From contig NW_027331337.1 of NCBI RefSeq assembly GCF_022965805.1, positions 62,001 to 126,000 of the forward strand: 64,000 nt of DNA, given 5' to 3'. The position numbers and the translations under genes were made by a program. Origin of the DNA: Primulina eburnea. Taxonomy: Eukaryota > Streptophyta > Magnoliopsida > Lamiales > Gesneriaceae. This document shows positions 9,913 through 20,839 of the stretch, piece after piece. The notes under the pieces were generated by a model. The model did not search any database. It was not told the origin of the DNA and was given only the letters and a program-made list of their open reading frames with translations. Position 1 is the first letter of the stretch; each line of letters begins with the position of its first letter.

Positions 9913-11736
9913 TGTAATAGCCGAACCCGGTGTACGGTATGGTTTAAGATTTTGTATGATTATTGGCTATTTGGGTAAGTTTAAGTATAGTTTGGATGTT
10001 AAGAGTTTCGATTTATGATTTTAGTATGGTTGGTTATAGATGATGTGCAGTGTTTTTGTAGCGGCGTTACGATTAAATTCATGATAAATGGTATATTGAT
10101 CCAAATGAGGTGAGGCCAATTGGAGTGGTTAGATAAGACATAAGGCTATAACTTTCGTATTTTGAATTTTGTTCAAATCATTGTGGAAGGTAAGCCAAAA
10201 GTGTCCCGAAGTGTGTCGTGTGATTCGACGTTCCTCCAGTGACACAGGTTGGGAGATTTAGCATAACTTTTTACTCAGACATCCAAATGATCTGAAATTT
10301 TGAGGGAGTCAAGATAAGACATAGAGCTACAACTTTGTAGTTTACCACGTTTTCTAATTCGGACGGGAAGAGGCGTTTCTGAGGCGATCTTTGAAGAAGC
10401 TGTGCACAGAGTAAGATTTGGTCCGAAGGTGGAGCGCACCCGCGGTCATGTAAGGACCGCACCCGCGGTCTCAGTGGTCTAGAAAATGGTTTTTTTGGTC
10501 GTAGGCTTGGCGCTCCCGCGGTCCTTGTGTTGGCGCACCCGCGGTCATGCATTATTGAGGTATGGGCGAAGCTTTAAGTTGCTTTTTGGTTGAGTTGACT
10601 TCACTTTTCACCTTACCTTTCCTCCATTCTCGTTTTTCCTCTCTAGGAACAAGGGTTTCCTTCATTTCATTTCATTTCCTACCTTTGATTCTTGGATCTA
10701 GTTCGATTTTCGACTTGAGATCGTGGTTCTCCTTGGTGCTAGGAAGCTTAGGTAAGTTTTTGGTTGAATTTTATCATGGTTTTGGAAATGGCATGCTATA
10801 GGTTGGAGTATTGGTTGGTTCTATGGATTATTTAACTTGTATTTTTGGATATAGAGTTGATTTTGGTGTTGTTTATGGATTATTGTTGTAGGTGGTGAAC
10901 CAAGAGCTTATTTGAGGTGTTCTATTGGGTTGTAAGTAAAATTTCATCCTTTTTGCTCACATGATATTATATGTATTGTGTTTTAAAGGTTTCAAAGTGT
11001 TATTCCCTTCAATTGATCCATTGTTATGTATTGATTTCATTGATTATCTATTGGAGGCATTGATGTCTCACTATTGTTAAAAAGGGAATACAAGTGATAT
11101 TATGAGATTGCGAAACGACGGCTTTAAATGATATTCAGAGTTCAAATGTTTATTGGATTGATTAATCATAGTTAGAGCATTGCATGCAATTAGATGATCA
11201 TCGACCATAGGCTTTTATCCCCTCACAGTTATCGATTTATATCGATGGGATATTGGCAACCATAGTCACAGATACTATTGATATCAATCCAACCATAGAA
11301 AAGAGAATACCATCGTATTGCTATCTATTGCTATGCTATTGCTACAGTTATTGCTACAGTATTCATATTTCAGAGTTGATGGTATTTATGATTTCAAAGT
11401 CATGTTTTACAGAGTATACTATGTATCATTGCTATGTAAGAGTTCCACTTGCTGAGATTTATTCTCATTCCAGTTATTTCATGTGATGCAGATCAGAGTG
11501 GAGGCCCGGGACGTTGACTGTGGACAGGGAGTCATATGAATGCACCGTTGGAAGGATGATTTTGATGGCATGATCATAGGACTGATGTTTTGTATTTTAT
11601 TATACCTTTTGAATGATCATGTATTTATTTTGGTTGTTAAATGTTTAAAGAAAATGTATTTTGAAACTCTTTCCATATTTTAAAGAAACTTTTTATTCCG
11701 CTGCGTATTTTATTTAAAGAGGTCAGGGGTGTCACA
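9913..11736 (+). repeat. Family A LTR 3
   Basis: A 1,824-bp terminal LTR starting TGTAATAGCC and ending GTGTCACA, followed directly by the ctatt target duplication (11737-11741) and the resumed integrase array. Integrity of the border shows that the compound element has a normal retrotransposon end. Confidence 0.92.
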
Positions 11737-12018
11737 CTATTGCTTCTGGTCGCAATGTTAAATTCTTGAGTTACTTTTGGAAGACTTTATGGGATAAACT
11801 TGGCACAAAATTGTTGTTTTCTACTACTTGTCATCCTTAAACGGATGGACAAACTGAAGTTGTCAATAGAACTTTGGGAACACTTTTGCGATCTATTCTT
11901 AAAAAGAACTTAAATTGACATTTCTTTGGACTTTATTTTGGGGTTGCCTAGGACTAAGAAGGGGAGGGATTCTATTTTTGTCGTTGTGGATAGATTCTCT
12001 AAGATGGTACATTTTATA
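11737..12018 (+). repeat. Integrase-derived satellite array, block 2
   Basis: Continues the unit cut at 1804: 180 bases from the ATG at 1625 to 1804, plus 184 bases from 11742 to the next MDF position at 11926, give 364, so nothing was lost. The landmark ATG at 11926 is TTG here. It is cut again at 12018, after CACATTTTATA, by family B. Confidence 0.93.
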
Positions 12019-12147
12019 TGTAATGCCCGAGATTTAATATCGTGTCAATTACGATTATTGATTCTTAATCAAGACGATTATGAAAGGGCTAACCAGGACA
12101 CGAATTAAAAGTCTGTTGGTGAAATCGTGAGTGCGAGAGCCGAAGGT

Positions 12148-12387
12148 CTCGCGCATATGCGCGAAGATTGGCGCGCATATGCGCGAGCAGGGCAGGAGCC
12201 ATGGTGCAAATCAGAACACTTGGCGCATATGCGCGAAGATGCGCGCGCACATGCGCGACAGGTCCAGTAGAGTTCGCGCACATGCGCGGCAGGAAGCGGC
12301 GCACATGCGCGAGGGTGCCGAGAAGCGAAGGGCCGAGGCAGAATGTCTCGCGCATATGCGCGAAGGTAATCGCGCATATGCGCGAGA
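12148..12387. repeat. Cluster of CGCGCATATGCGCG palindromes
   Basis: Eight copies of a 12-16 bp perfect or near-perfect palindrome (CGCGCATATGCGCG or CGCGCACATGCGCG) within 240 bp, just upstream of the TATA run. The same cluster is at 17127-17366 in LTR 2. Translation across it gives repetitive Arg/Ala/Cys/His peptides, which are artefacts. Confidence 0.92.
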
Positions 12388-12432
12388 CGTGTTGCACGTT
12401 GGGTGTGCCACTCGGCCTTATGCATTTTCGTG

Positions 12433-12440
12433 TATATATA
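12433..12440 (+). promoter_or_regulatory. Putative TATA box of family B LTR 1
   Basis: TATATATA directly follows the palindrome cluster. At the same place LTR 2 has an expanded (TA)21 tract (17413-17454). This marks a likely U3 promoter. The start of transcription is not determined. Confidence 0.55.
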
Positions 12441-13044
12441 GCACGTTGGGTGTGCCACTCGGCCTTATGCATTTGCGCGAAACGAAAGCTTCGGGAGAAT
12501 TTAGCTTTTGTGATTCAAATTCAATGGTGCGATCAATCCGTCTGTCCAAATTGTAATCCGACTTCGGTACGGTAATCCTATAGATGTAGGCTACAACTTG
12601 ACATAAGTGTTGCTACGTTTTGACATGCTTTGAAATTATGCTATTGTCAGAATTAAATAGGATTCATATATGATGTTCTTGACATGATAGACATCATAGA
12701 ATCGAAGTCAGAGTAAGAAATAGACTGATTATGGAATTGTTATGAATTTCTGATTATAATCGGTTGATATCGGACAGATTTGGATTATGGATTGATTATA
12801 GAATGTATTGGATATGGGTAATAGATTGTAACTATTATCTGGTGAATTGGTATAGACGGGGATATTGGAATTGTACCGTTATACCGTTGATTTTGAATTA
12901 ATTCCAGATTGATCAGATTGTTATGGAATTGACTAGTATATTGATATGAGATTATTGATATTGTCAGTACCAGACAGGCTTTGAATTCAGGACTTCGACT
13001 GAGCCAGAAACTGACGAAGGAAAGGTATAAATTAATGTTGAGTT

Positions 13045-13084
13045 GGGATTGCACAACTCGAGGAAGGTTTGACTCGAGTTTCCC
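13045..13084 (+). other. Conserved hairpin in family B LTR (covarying stem)
   Basis: GGGA (13045-13048) and TCCC (13081-13084) enclose AACTCGAG (13055-13062) and CTCGAGTT (13073-13080) with a 10-nt loop. Equivalent hairpins lie at 18057-18096, 39175-39212 (minus-strand LTR), 40947-40986, 48555-48595 and 54639-54679 (element D) and 61632-61671. Stem sequences differ between LTRs while pairing is kept, e.g. AACTCAAATTA with TAATTTGAGTT at 39179-39203. Confidence 0.75.
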
Positions 13085-13189
13085 TAAATCACATACTTAG
13101 TTATTACATTGATTCTTGTAATTGATGAGATTTATATTTGTAGTCTATTTATTTATAGCCACTGCATGTAAGGACTGTTGATTCGCTAG

Positions 13190-13435
13190 TCATTGATTGA
13201 TTTGCTTAAATACTGACTGTATGTATTGATTTCTGAGTCGTTGAGTCATAGGCTGATTCGCCTAGTCACCGGCTGATTCGTCGGGTTATTGACTGATTCG
13301 TCTAAACTTAAGCTGATTCGCTTAATTACAGGCTGAGTTGTCTGATTATTGGCTGATTCGCCTAATTACTGGCTGATTCGTTAGGTTATTGACTGAGTCG
13401 TCAATTCTGCGGCTGATTCGCCCAGACACTGAATA
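13190..13435 (+). repeat. Degenerate ~21-bp repeats in family B LTR
   Basis: About eleven imperfect copies built on GGCTGATTCGCCTAATTACT. The same block occurs at about 18190-18434 and 61770-62015. Elements C and D lack it. Confidence 0.8.
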
Positions 13436-13754
13436 TATGAATTATATCGATGCCGTTTAGGGATTGATTCATTCCTAGCGACTGAGATTCGGTATATTTA
13501 TCATTATTCAGACATCGGGATCCCTAGGATAGAGTTGAGTCGAGTCTGAGACGACGCGTCAGTTGAGTCGAGTCTGAGACGACGCGTCAGTGGAGTTGAG
13601 TCTGATATGACATATTGATTTACATTTTTATATCATTCATGTTTGTTGAATTGCTACATGTTAATGATAACTGATATATGCTTTTATATATGTTTTTATA
13701 TGATTGCATGTTCGTTGATTTATACTGGGATTCATTCTCACCGGAGTTATCCGG

Positions 13755-13789
13755 CTGTTGTCTTGTTTTGTATGTGTGCATGACAACAG
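13755..13789 (+). other. Second conserved hairpin in B/C/D-type LTRs
   Basis: CTGTTGTC (13755-13762) pairs perfectly with GACAACAG (13782-13789) across a 19-nt loop. It is repeated at 18767-18801, 62374-62408 and, for the minus-strand element, 47875-47909. In element C (41409-41442) the 3' arm is GGCAACAG, which changes one A:T pair to a G:U wobble and keeps the stem. Confidence 0.7.
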
Positions 13790-14097
13790 GTGGGGCTGGA
13801 TCAGGGTCGAGAAGAGGATGAGAGAAGACGAGTTTAGCGTGGTGATTCCGAACTTGGTTTAGAGATAGGGTTAGACACTTGATATTAGCTGTTAAACCCT
13901 AGTTGAATAAATGTATGTTGTACATGACTTGTACTTTTATACTGAGATGTATATTCATGTTTAATATGTAATTTGAGTAAATTACATTACGTTTCCGCTT
14001 TGTATTTTAAAAAAAAAAATTAGACCCTGTTTTATAATTGATTATTAGTCCCAATGATGATTAAGATCGTGATTAGCGTCCGGGTCCCCACAACAGG

Positions 14098-14109
14098 TGG
14101 TATCAGAGC
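14098..14109 (+). promoter_or_regulatory. Primer-binding site, family B
   Basis: TGGTATCAGAGC lies five bases after the LTR end, of the initiator tRNA-Met type. The second copy is at 19110-19121. Confidence 0.9.
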
Positions 14110-14380
14110 TGTAGGTACTAGAACTGTGGATTCTTGAGATTGAGATAGAAGAGGAGAGTGAGCGGGGTAGATTGAGGTTTTCTTTCCTTGCTTGTGATTG
14201 CTAGCATGACTTACTGCTTTATATAATACAGGTTACTTGATTTATCTGATTTGATTTTGTAATATGTATTATTGGGCACGAATCTGAATTGATTCACGAT
14301 CAGCAGTAAGATGATCGGAGGAGGGGCTGAATTGAAACAGGTTTGTTGGTTTGAGTTACTAATCCTTTTGAGTTTCAGAT

Positions 14381-15230
14381 ATGCCTCCTAGACGAATTCC
14401 AGAACAGGGTAGTACATCGAATCCTCCAACGGATGTAACACCAACTCCCATGGAAACCTTGCTGAAGAGGTTTCAATCATTTAAACCACCCACTCTGAAA
14501 GGTACTGAGACATCAGTTGAGTGTGAGAGTTGGCTGAATGATATCGAAAAGCTGTTTGAATTGCTGGAGTATAGTGATGAGCGCCGAATTAAGTTGATTG
14601 GACACCAGTTGCTTGATGTTGCACAAAGCTGGTGGGTTACAATGAAGAGGGCCTTGGAGCAACGAGGGCGACCAAATAACTTTGTTGATGCCATGAATAG
14701 AGCAAAGGGCGCTGAAGCAGGCCTGATAAGGCAGAGAGGAGCTGCATTTGTTTCTCAAGAGTGGAGACCACCGCAACCACCTCCCAGATTTGAGAGTGAT
14801 AGTAGTGGTGGAAAGAAAGATTTGCTGAAGGCTAGAGGAAAGCAGTTTAAGAAGTCTGGCGGCAGTTCCTCTAGTTCTAGTGGTCCCCAACAGAGTTATA
14901 CTGGAGCTTACTGCGGAAATTGTGGAGGGAGACATTCCACAAGGATTGCTTGGTAGTTGTCACTTCTGCAAACAACAGGGACATTTTTCCAGAGTGTGTC
15001 CACAGAGGGGTTCCCAAAGATTCCAGGGAGTCGAATCATCTGGATCAGTAGCACAGTGGAGTAGACAATCAGCTGCTGTTCCTTCATTTCAGCTAGCACC
15101 ATCTCAGTCACAGCAGAGGCCAGGAGGAAGACAGACAGTTGGCCAGCCTCCTAGACAGCAGGCCAGAATATTTGCTTTGACCGAGGATCAGGCTCAGGAA
15201 GCACCAGATGACAATGTTGCAGGTAACTGA
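14381..15230 (+). pseudogene. Family B gag, copy 1 (internally deleted, frameshifted)
   Basis: Starts at ATG 14381 (MPPRRIPEQG) and matches element C Gag through the gag domain N-terminal part (PMETLLKRFQSFKPPTLKG, KLFELLEYSDERR, QSWWVTMKRALEQRG). It then jumps from ALEQRG to RPNNFVDAMNRAKGAEAG; C has about 80 more residues between these points, so the centre of the gag domain is gone. The first frame ends at 14956 in a broken first zinc motif (CGNCGGRH followed by STRIAW). The downstream part, with CCHC knuckle CHFCKQQGHFSRVC and a Gln-rich tail ending ALTEDQAQEAPDDNVAGN, is in another frame up to 15230. Confidence 0.88.
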
Positions 15231-16999
15231 TTTGTTTGATTATCCTGCATATGTATTGAGGGATACCGGTGCTTCACATATTTTATTTCTGGAAAATTTG
15301 CATTGATCCCTGCATTATCTGTTGAAGCCCTAGTTACTGTAGTATATGTTTCTGTTCCTTTGAGAAAAGATCTGGTATCAGTGAGTTATGTTAGATCTGG
15401 TATACTACAGTAGGATAAGAATGAGATCGAGTTAGAATATATGGTAGCTAGTATTGTACCGATGATGTCTGAGTTTGGGACTGCATTACGGATATTGATA
15501 TGCGGATCAGGTACAGAGCTACCCTAGATTAATTTTGAGAAGAGGGTGAGAATTGAACCTGAGATGGCCAAGGGATGAATATTGTACGATAAGGATTCTA
15601 GATTGAGAATTCCTTTGATAATTCGTACTAACTATGATTCGATTAGTACAGAAAGGAGCAGAATGACTCCTTATGTATTCAGTTGATTTACTGAAATTGA
15701 GTCTATCATTGGCTGATTTACCAATGATATGAAAGTTAGTAATGTTTTCCCCTGATAAGATTTCAGATCTGAGTTCAGTCAGAGAGATTGAGTTAACCGT
15801 GCTTAGTTGACCAAGGTGAATATCAGTGTCAGATATTTGCGGTTTTATGAGTTTAGCAGATCGGTACTAATGAGTGATGTCTTGAATCCGACTGAATAGT
15901 GTTGCTATTCTGAATTCGGGTTTGAATCAGATAGAAGACAGTGTTGGTGGAAACAAAAGGAAAGCTGATATTGCTGAATTTGTAGCCAAATATCTAAATT
16001 GCCAACAGATGAAGGCTGAGAAAATGAAACCCGGAGGACTATTACAGAGTTTGACTATTCCTGTAAGGAAAGGAGATCACAATTCCATGAATTTTGTAAG
16101 GAGATTACTGAGATCCTCCCGAGGTTGTGATGCGATTTGGGTTGTGATTGATCGATTGACCAATTCGCATGCCTTATTCAGTACAAGATGATGTACCAAT
16201 ATGACCAGATGACTGAAATTTACGTCAGATGAGTGATCAGACTGCATAGAGTGCCAAAGTCGATTGTAGTAGACCGTGATTTTTGGTTTATATCGTACGT
16301 TGGATAGAGTTGCAGTAGGCTTTAGGTATAAAGTTACCTTTTAGTACTGCAATCATCCACAGACCGAGGGATAGTCTGAGCAGACGATCCTGATATTGGA
16401 GGATATGTTGAAAGCAGTAGTGTTTGATTTCAGCACTAGATGGCAAGATGCAGTGCCATTTGGTGAGTTTTCGTACCATCATAACTATCAGACGTGTATT
16501 GAAATAATTTCTTTCGAAGTATTGCACGAAAAGAGGTGTCGATTCCCTCTTTAGTGGAAGATATCTCTAAGGTTCCTGAGAATGAACCTGACATGATCAG
16601 AAATATGACTGAAAGAATGAAGTTGAGTCAAAAGAAAATGAAGGCAGCCCAAGATAGACAAGCCAAATATGCCAACGTCGGAAGATGACTGTTGGTAACT
16701 GAGACCAACGATCGAAAATATCGTTGATTAAGTTAAATAGATTCGATAACAGCTGATGAAGTGGAGTGGTTACGAACTATTGATTGGTGTATACGGATGT
16801 GGTATAACCAGTAATGCGAGATTGATTCTGTCAGAAGAACTGGAGAAGAAGTATTATGATATTATACTTCGTGAATTCTTATTCCAGACTGGAATCAGAT
16901 ATTTGAGTTTTGGTTTAAACTCTATACACATTTCTTCTGAGATATCTGAATTGATTGTTGTGAGTTCGAGGACGAACTAAGATTTAAGAGGGGGAGAAA
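15231..16999 (+). pseudogene. Family B pol remnant
   Basis: Heavily decayed pol with many stops. Recognisable pieces in order: a protease active-site segment (RDTGASHI near 15258-15281); the protease-to-RT linker (TDIDMRIRYRATLD near 15490-15530); an integrase-core stretch (DAIWVVIDRLTNS near 16129-16170); and a C-terminal piece (near 16660, KYANVG). I recognise no RT or RNase H motif; the sequence passes from linker to integrase remnants within a few hundred bases. It ends with a polypurine tract (GAGGGGGAGAAA, ending 16999) next to LTR 2. Confidence 0.75.
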
Positions 17000-17409
17000 T
17001 GTAATGCCCGAGATTTAATATCGTGTCAATTACGATTATTGATTCTTAATCAAGACGATTATGAAAGGGCTAACCAGGACACGAATTAAAAGTCTGTTGG
17101 TGAAATCGTGAGTGCGAGAGCCGAAGTCTCGCGCATATGCGCGAAGATTGGCGCGCATATGCGCGAGCAGGGCAGGAGCCATGGTGCAAATCAGAACACT
17201 TGGCGCATATGCGCGAAGATGCGCGCGCACATGCGCGACAGGTCCAGTAGAGTTCGCGCACATGCGCGGCAGGAAGCGGCGGACATGCGCGAGGGTGCCG
17301 AGAAGCGAAGGGCCGAGGCATAATGTCTCGCGCATATGCGCGAAGGTAGTCGCGCATATGCGCGAGACGTGTTGCACGTTGGGTGTGCCACTCGGCCTTA
17401 TGCATGTTC

Positions 17410-17455
<46 letters not shown>

Positions 17456-19104
17456 GCAAAATCATTTCTTCAGAAAGGAAAGCGAAGAAGGAAACGAAAG
17501 CTTCGGGAGAATTTAGCTTTTGTGATTCAAATTCAATCGTGCGATCAATCCGTCTGTCCAAATTGTAATCCGATTTCGGTACGGTAATCCTATAGATGTA
17601 GGCTACAACTTGACATAAGTGTTGCTACGTTTTGACATGCTTTGAAATTATGCTATTGTCAGAATTAAATAGGATTCATATATGATGTTCTTGACATGAT
17701 AGACATCATAGAATCGAAGTCAGAGTAAGAAATAGACTGATTATGGAATTGTTATGAATTTCTGATTATAATCGGTTGATATCGGACAGATTTGGATTAT
17801 GGATTGATTATAGAATGTATTGGATATGGGTTATAGATTGTAACTATTATCTGGTGAATTGGTATAGACGGGGATATTGGAATTGTACCGTTATACCGTT
17901 GATTTTGAATTAATTCCAGATTGATCAGATTGTTATGGAATTGACTAGTATATTGATATGAGATTATTGATATTGTCAGTACCAGACAGGCTTTGACTTC
18001 AGGACTTCGACTGAGCCAGAAACTGACGAAGGAAAGGTATAAATTAATGTTGAGTTGGGATTGCACAACTCGAGGAAGGTTTGACTCGAGTTTCCCTAAA
18101 TCACATACTTAGTTATTACATTGATTCTTGTAATTGATGAGATTTATATTTGTAGTCTATTGATTTATAGCCACTGCATGTAAGGACTGCTGATTCGCTA
18201 GTCATTGATTGATTTGCTTAGATACCGACTGTATGTATTGATTTCTGAGTCGTTGAGTCATAGGCTGATTCGCCTAGTCACCGGCTGATTCGTCGGGTTA
18301 TTGACTGATTCGTCTAAACTTAAGCTGATTCGCTTAATTACAGGCTGAGTTGTCTGATTATTGGCTGATTCGCCTAATTACTGGCTGATTCGTCAGGTTA
18401 TTGACTGAGTCGTCAATTCTGCGGCTGATTCGCCCAGACACTGAATATATGAATTATATCGATGCCGTTTAGGGATTGATTCATTCCTAGCGACTGAGAT
18501 TCGGTATATTTATCATTATTCAGACATCGGGATCCCTAGGATAGAGTTGAGTCGAGTCTGAGACGACGCGTCAGTTGAGTCGAGTCTGAGACGACGCGTC
18601 AGTGGAGTTGAGTCTGATATGACATATTGATTTACATTTTTATATCATTCATGTTTGTTGAATTGCTACATGTTAATGATAACTGATATATGCTTTTATA
18701 TATGTTTTTATATGATTGCATGTTCGTTGATTTATACTGGGATTCATTCTCACCGGAGTTATCCGGCTGTTGTCTTGTTTTGTATGTGTGCATGACAACA
18801 GGTGGGGCTGGATCAGGGTCGAGAAGAGGATGAGAGAAGACGAGTTTAGCGTGGTGATTCCGAACTTGGTTTAGAGATAGGGTTAGACACTTGATATTAG
18901 CTGTTAAACCCTAGTTGAATAAATGTATGTTGTACATGACTTGTACTTTTATACTGAGATGTATATTCATGTTTAATATGTAATTTGAGTAAATTACATT
19001 ACGTTTCCGCTTTGTATTTTAAAAAAAAAAATTAGACCCTGTTTTATAATTGATTATTAGTCCCAATGATGATTAAGATCGTGATTAGCGTCCGGGTCCC
19101 CACA
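17000..19104 (+). repeat. Family B LTR 2
   Basis: A 2,105-bp LTR nearly identical to LTR 1, with a palindrome cluster at 17127-17366. It differs mainly in the promoter-proximal part: a 42-bp TA run (17413-17454) and no duplicated GCACGTTGGGTG segment. It is followed by a primer-binding site. Confidence 0.92.
17413..17454. repeat. (TA)21 microsatellite at LTR TATA position
   Basis: Twenty-one TA dinucleotides where LTR 1 has four. This is an ordinary replication-slippage difference between otherwise near-identical LTRs. Confidence 0.95.
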
Positions 19105-19392
19105 ACAGGTGGTATCAGAGCTGTAGGTACTAGAACTGTGGATTCTTGAGATTGAGATAGAAGAGGAGAGTGAGCGGGGTAGATTGAGGTTTTCTTTCCT
19201 TGCTTGTGATTGCTAGCATGACTTACTGCTTTATATAATACAGGTTACTTGATTTATCTGATTTGATTTTGTAATATGTATTATTGGGCACGAATCTGAA
19301 TTGATTCACGATCAGCAGTAAGATGATCGGAGGAGGGGCTGAATTGAAACAGGTTTGTTGGTTTGAGTTACTAATCCTTTTGAGTTTCAGAT

Positions 19393-20242
19393 ATGCCTCC
19401 TAGACGAATTCCAGAACAGGGTAGTACATCGAATCCTCCAACGGATGTAACACCAACTCCCATGGAAACCTTGCTGAAGAGGTTTCAATCATTTAAACCA
19501 CCCACTCTGAAAGGTACTGAGACATCAGTTGAGTGTGAGAGTTGGCTGAATGATATCGAAAAGCTGTTTGAATTGCTGGAGTATAGTGATGAGCGCCGAA
19601 TTAAGTTGATTGGACACCAGTTGCTTGATGTTGCACAAAGCTGGTGGGTTACAATGAAGAGGGCCTTGGAGCAACTAGGGCGACCAAATAACTTTGTTGA
19701 TGCCATGAATAGAGCAAAGGGCGCTGAAGCAGGCCTGATAAGGCAGAGAGGAGCTGCATTTGTTTCTCAAGAGTGGAGACCACCGCAACCACCTCCCAGA
19801 TTTGAGAGTGATAGTAGTGGTGGAAAGAAAGATTTGCTGAAGGCTAGAGGAAAGCAGTTTAAGAAGTCTGGCGGCAGTTCCTCTAGTTCTAGTGGTCCCC
19901 AACAGAGTTATACTGGAGCTTACTGCGAAAATTGTGGAGGGAGACATTCCACAAGGAGTGCTTGGTAGTTGTCACTTCTGCAAACAACAGGGACATTTTT
20001 CCAGAGTGTGTCCACAGAGGGGTTCCCAAAGATTCCAGGGAGTCGAATCATCTGGATCAGTAGCACAGTGGAGTAGACAATCAGCTGCTGTTCCTTCATT
20101 TCAGCCAGCACCATCTCAGTCACAGCAGAGGCCAGTAGGAAGCCAGATAGTTGGCCAGCCTCCTAGACAGCAGGCCAGAATATTTGCTTTGACCGAGGAT
20201 CAGGCTCAGGAAGCACCAGATGACAATGTTGCAGGTAACTGA
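19393..20242 (+). pseudogene. Family B gag, copy 2 (same lesions)
   Basis: Starts MPPRRIPEQG at 19393. It shares with copy 1 both the central in-frame deletion (ALEQLG joined to RPNNFV) and the frameshift in the first zinc motif (CENCGGRH then STRSAW, stop at 19968). The CCHC knuckle part runs in a second frame to 20242. A few substitutions distinguish the copies. The shared lesions show that the defective form itself was propagated. Confidence 0.88.
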
Positions 20243-20624
20243 TTTGTTTGATTATCCTGCATATGTATTGAGGGATACCGGTGCTTCACATATTTTATTT
20301 CTGGAAAATTTGCATTGATCCCTGCATTATCTGTTGAAGCCCTAGTTACTGTAGTATATGTTTCTGTTCCTTTGAGAAAAGATCTGGTATCAGTGAGTTC
20401 TGTTAGATCTGGTATACTACAGTAGGATAAGAATGAGATCGAGTTAGAATATATGGTAGCTAGTATTGTACCGATGATGTCTGAGTTTGGGACTGCATTA
20501 CGGATATTGATATGCGGATCAGGTACAGAGCTACCCTAGATTAATTTTGAGAAGAGGGTGAGAATTGAACCTGAGATGGCCAAGGGATGAATATTGTACG
20601 ATAAGGATTCTAGATTGAGAATTC
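20243..20624 (+). pseudogene. Family B pol remnant, copy 2 (truncated)
   Basis: Same protease and linker remnants as copy 1 (DTGASHI segment near 20275). It stops at 20624, where the sequence switches directly into the 3' end of an LTR. The switch occurs within TTGATA, shared by internal and LTR sequence, so a microhomology-type deletion of about 3.2 kb is likely. Confidence 0.8.
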
Positions 20625-20839
20625 CTTGATATTAGCTGTTAAACCCTAGTTGAATAAATGTATGTTGTACATGACTTGTACTTTTATACTGAGATGTATA
20701 TTCATGTTTAATATGTAATTTGAGTAAATTACATTACGTTTCCGCTTTGTATTTTAAAAAAAAAAATTAGACCCTGTTTTATAATTGATTATTAGTCCCA
20801 ATGATGATTAAGATCGTGATTAGCGTCCAGGTCCCCACA
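20625..20839 (+). repeat. Family B LTR 3, terminal 215 bp
   Basis: Matches the last 215 bp of LTR 1 (13878-14092), including the oligo-A stretch and the CCCCACA end. It is followed by the ttata target duplication and the array. Confidence 0.92.

Larger units (their letters stand above)
2285..11736 (+). mobile_element. Family A compound LTR retrotransposon (LTR-int-LTR-int-LTR)
   Basis: Three near-identical LTRs (2285-4098, 6109-7933, 9913-11736), each starting TGTAATAGCC and ending GTGTCACA, alternate with two internal regions of about 2.0 kb. The right flank is ctatt at 11737-11741. The left copy of that TSD is ctatt at 1800-1804 (ctaat directly at 2280-2284), separated by the SINE-related insertion. 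The internal regions keep gag and the chromodomain-like integrase tail but have lost protease, RT, RNase H and most of integrase. Both copies carry the same deletions, so the deleted form pre-dates the duplication. Unequal recombination between LTRs of tandem or sister copies is the simplest origin. Confidence 0.9.
12019..14092 (+). repeat. Family B LTR 1
   Basis: A 2,074-bp LTR. In order: a palindrome cluster (12148-12387), a short TATA run (12433-12440), a hairpin conserved in related LTRs (13045-13084), degenerate GGCTGATTCGCC repeats (~13190-13435), two copies of a GAGTCGAGTCTGAGACGACG repeat (~13532-13600), a second hairpin (13755-13789), and an oligo-A stretch near 14010. A 32-bp segment beginning GCACGTTGGGTGTGCC is duplicated around the TATA (about 12396 and 12440), unlike LTR 2. 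Confidence 0.92.
12019..20839 (+). mobile_element. Family B compound LTR retrotransposon with truncated third LTR
   Basis: Two full LTRs (12019-14092, 17000-19104) and a 215-bp remnant of a third (20625-20839) surround one full internal region (14093-16999) and one truncated internal region (19105-20624). LTRs start TGTAATGCCCGAG and end GGTCCCCACA. Perfect ttata duplications flank the whole (12014-12018 and 20840-20844), so it sits in the array as one insertion. Gag is shortened and frameshifted, and RT and RNase H are not recognisable, so it is non-autonomous. Confidence 0.9.

Noticed and set aside
12148..12387. CRISPR-like look of regularly spaced palindromic repeats
   Set aside because: Spacing is irregular, repeats are 12-16 bp, the context is a plant LTR, and no cas-like gene is present.
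12089..12575. Several long Arg/Ala/His/Cys-rich frames on both strands
   Set aside because: They are translations of the CGCGCATATGCGCG palindrome cluster, occur in all frames, and recur in the second LTR copy (17036-17587).
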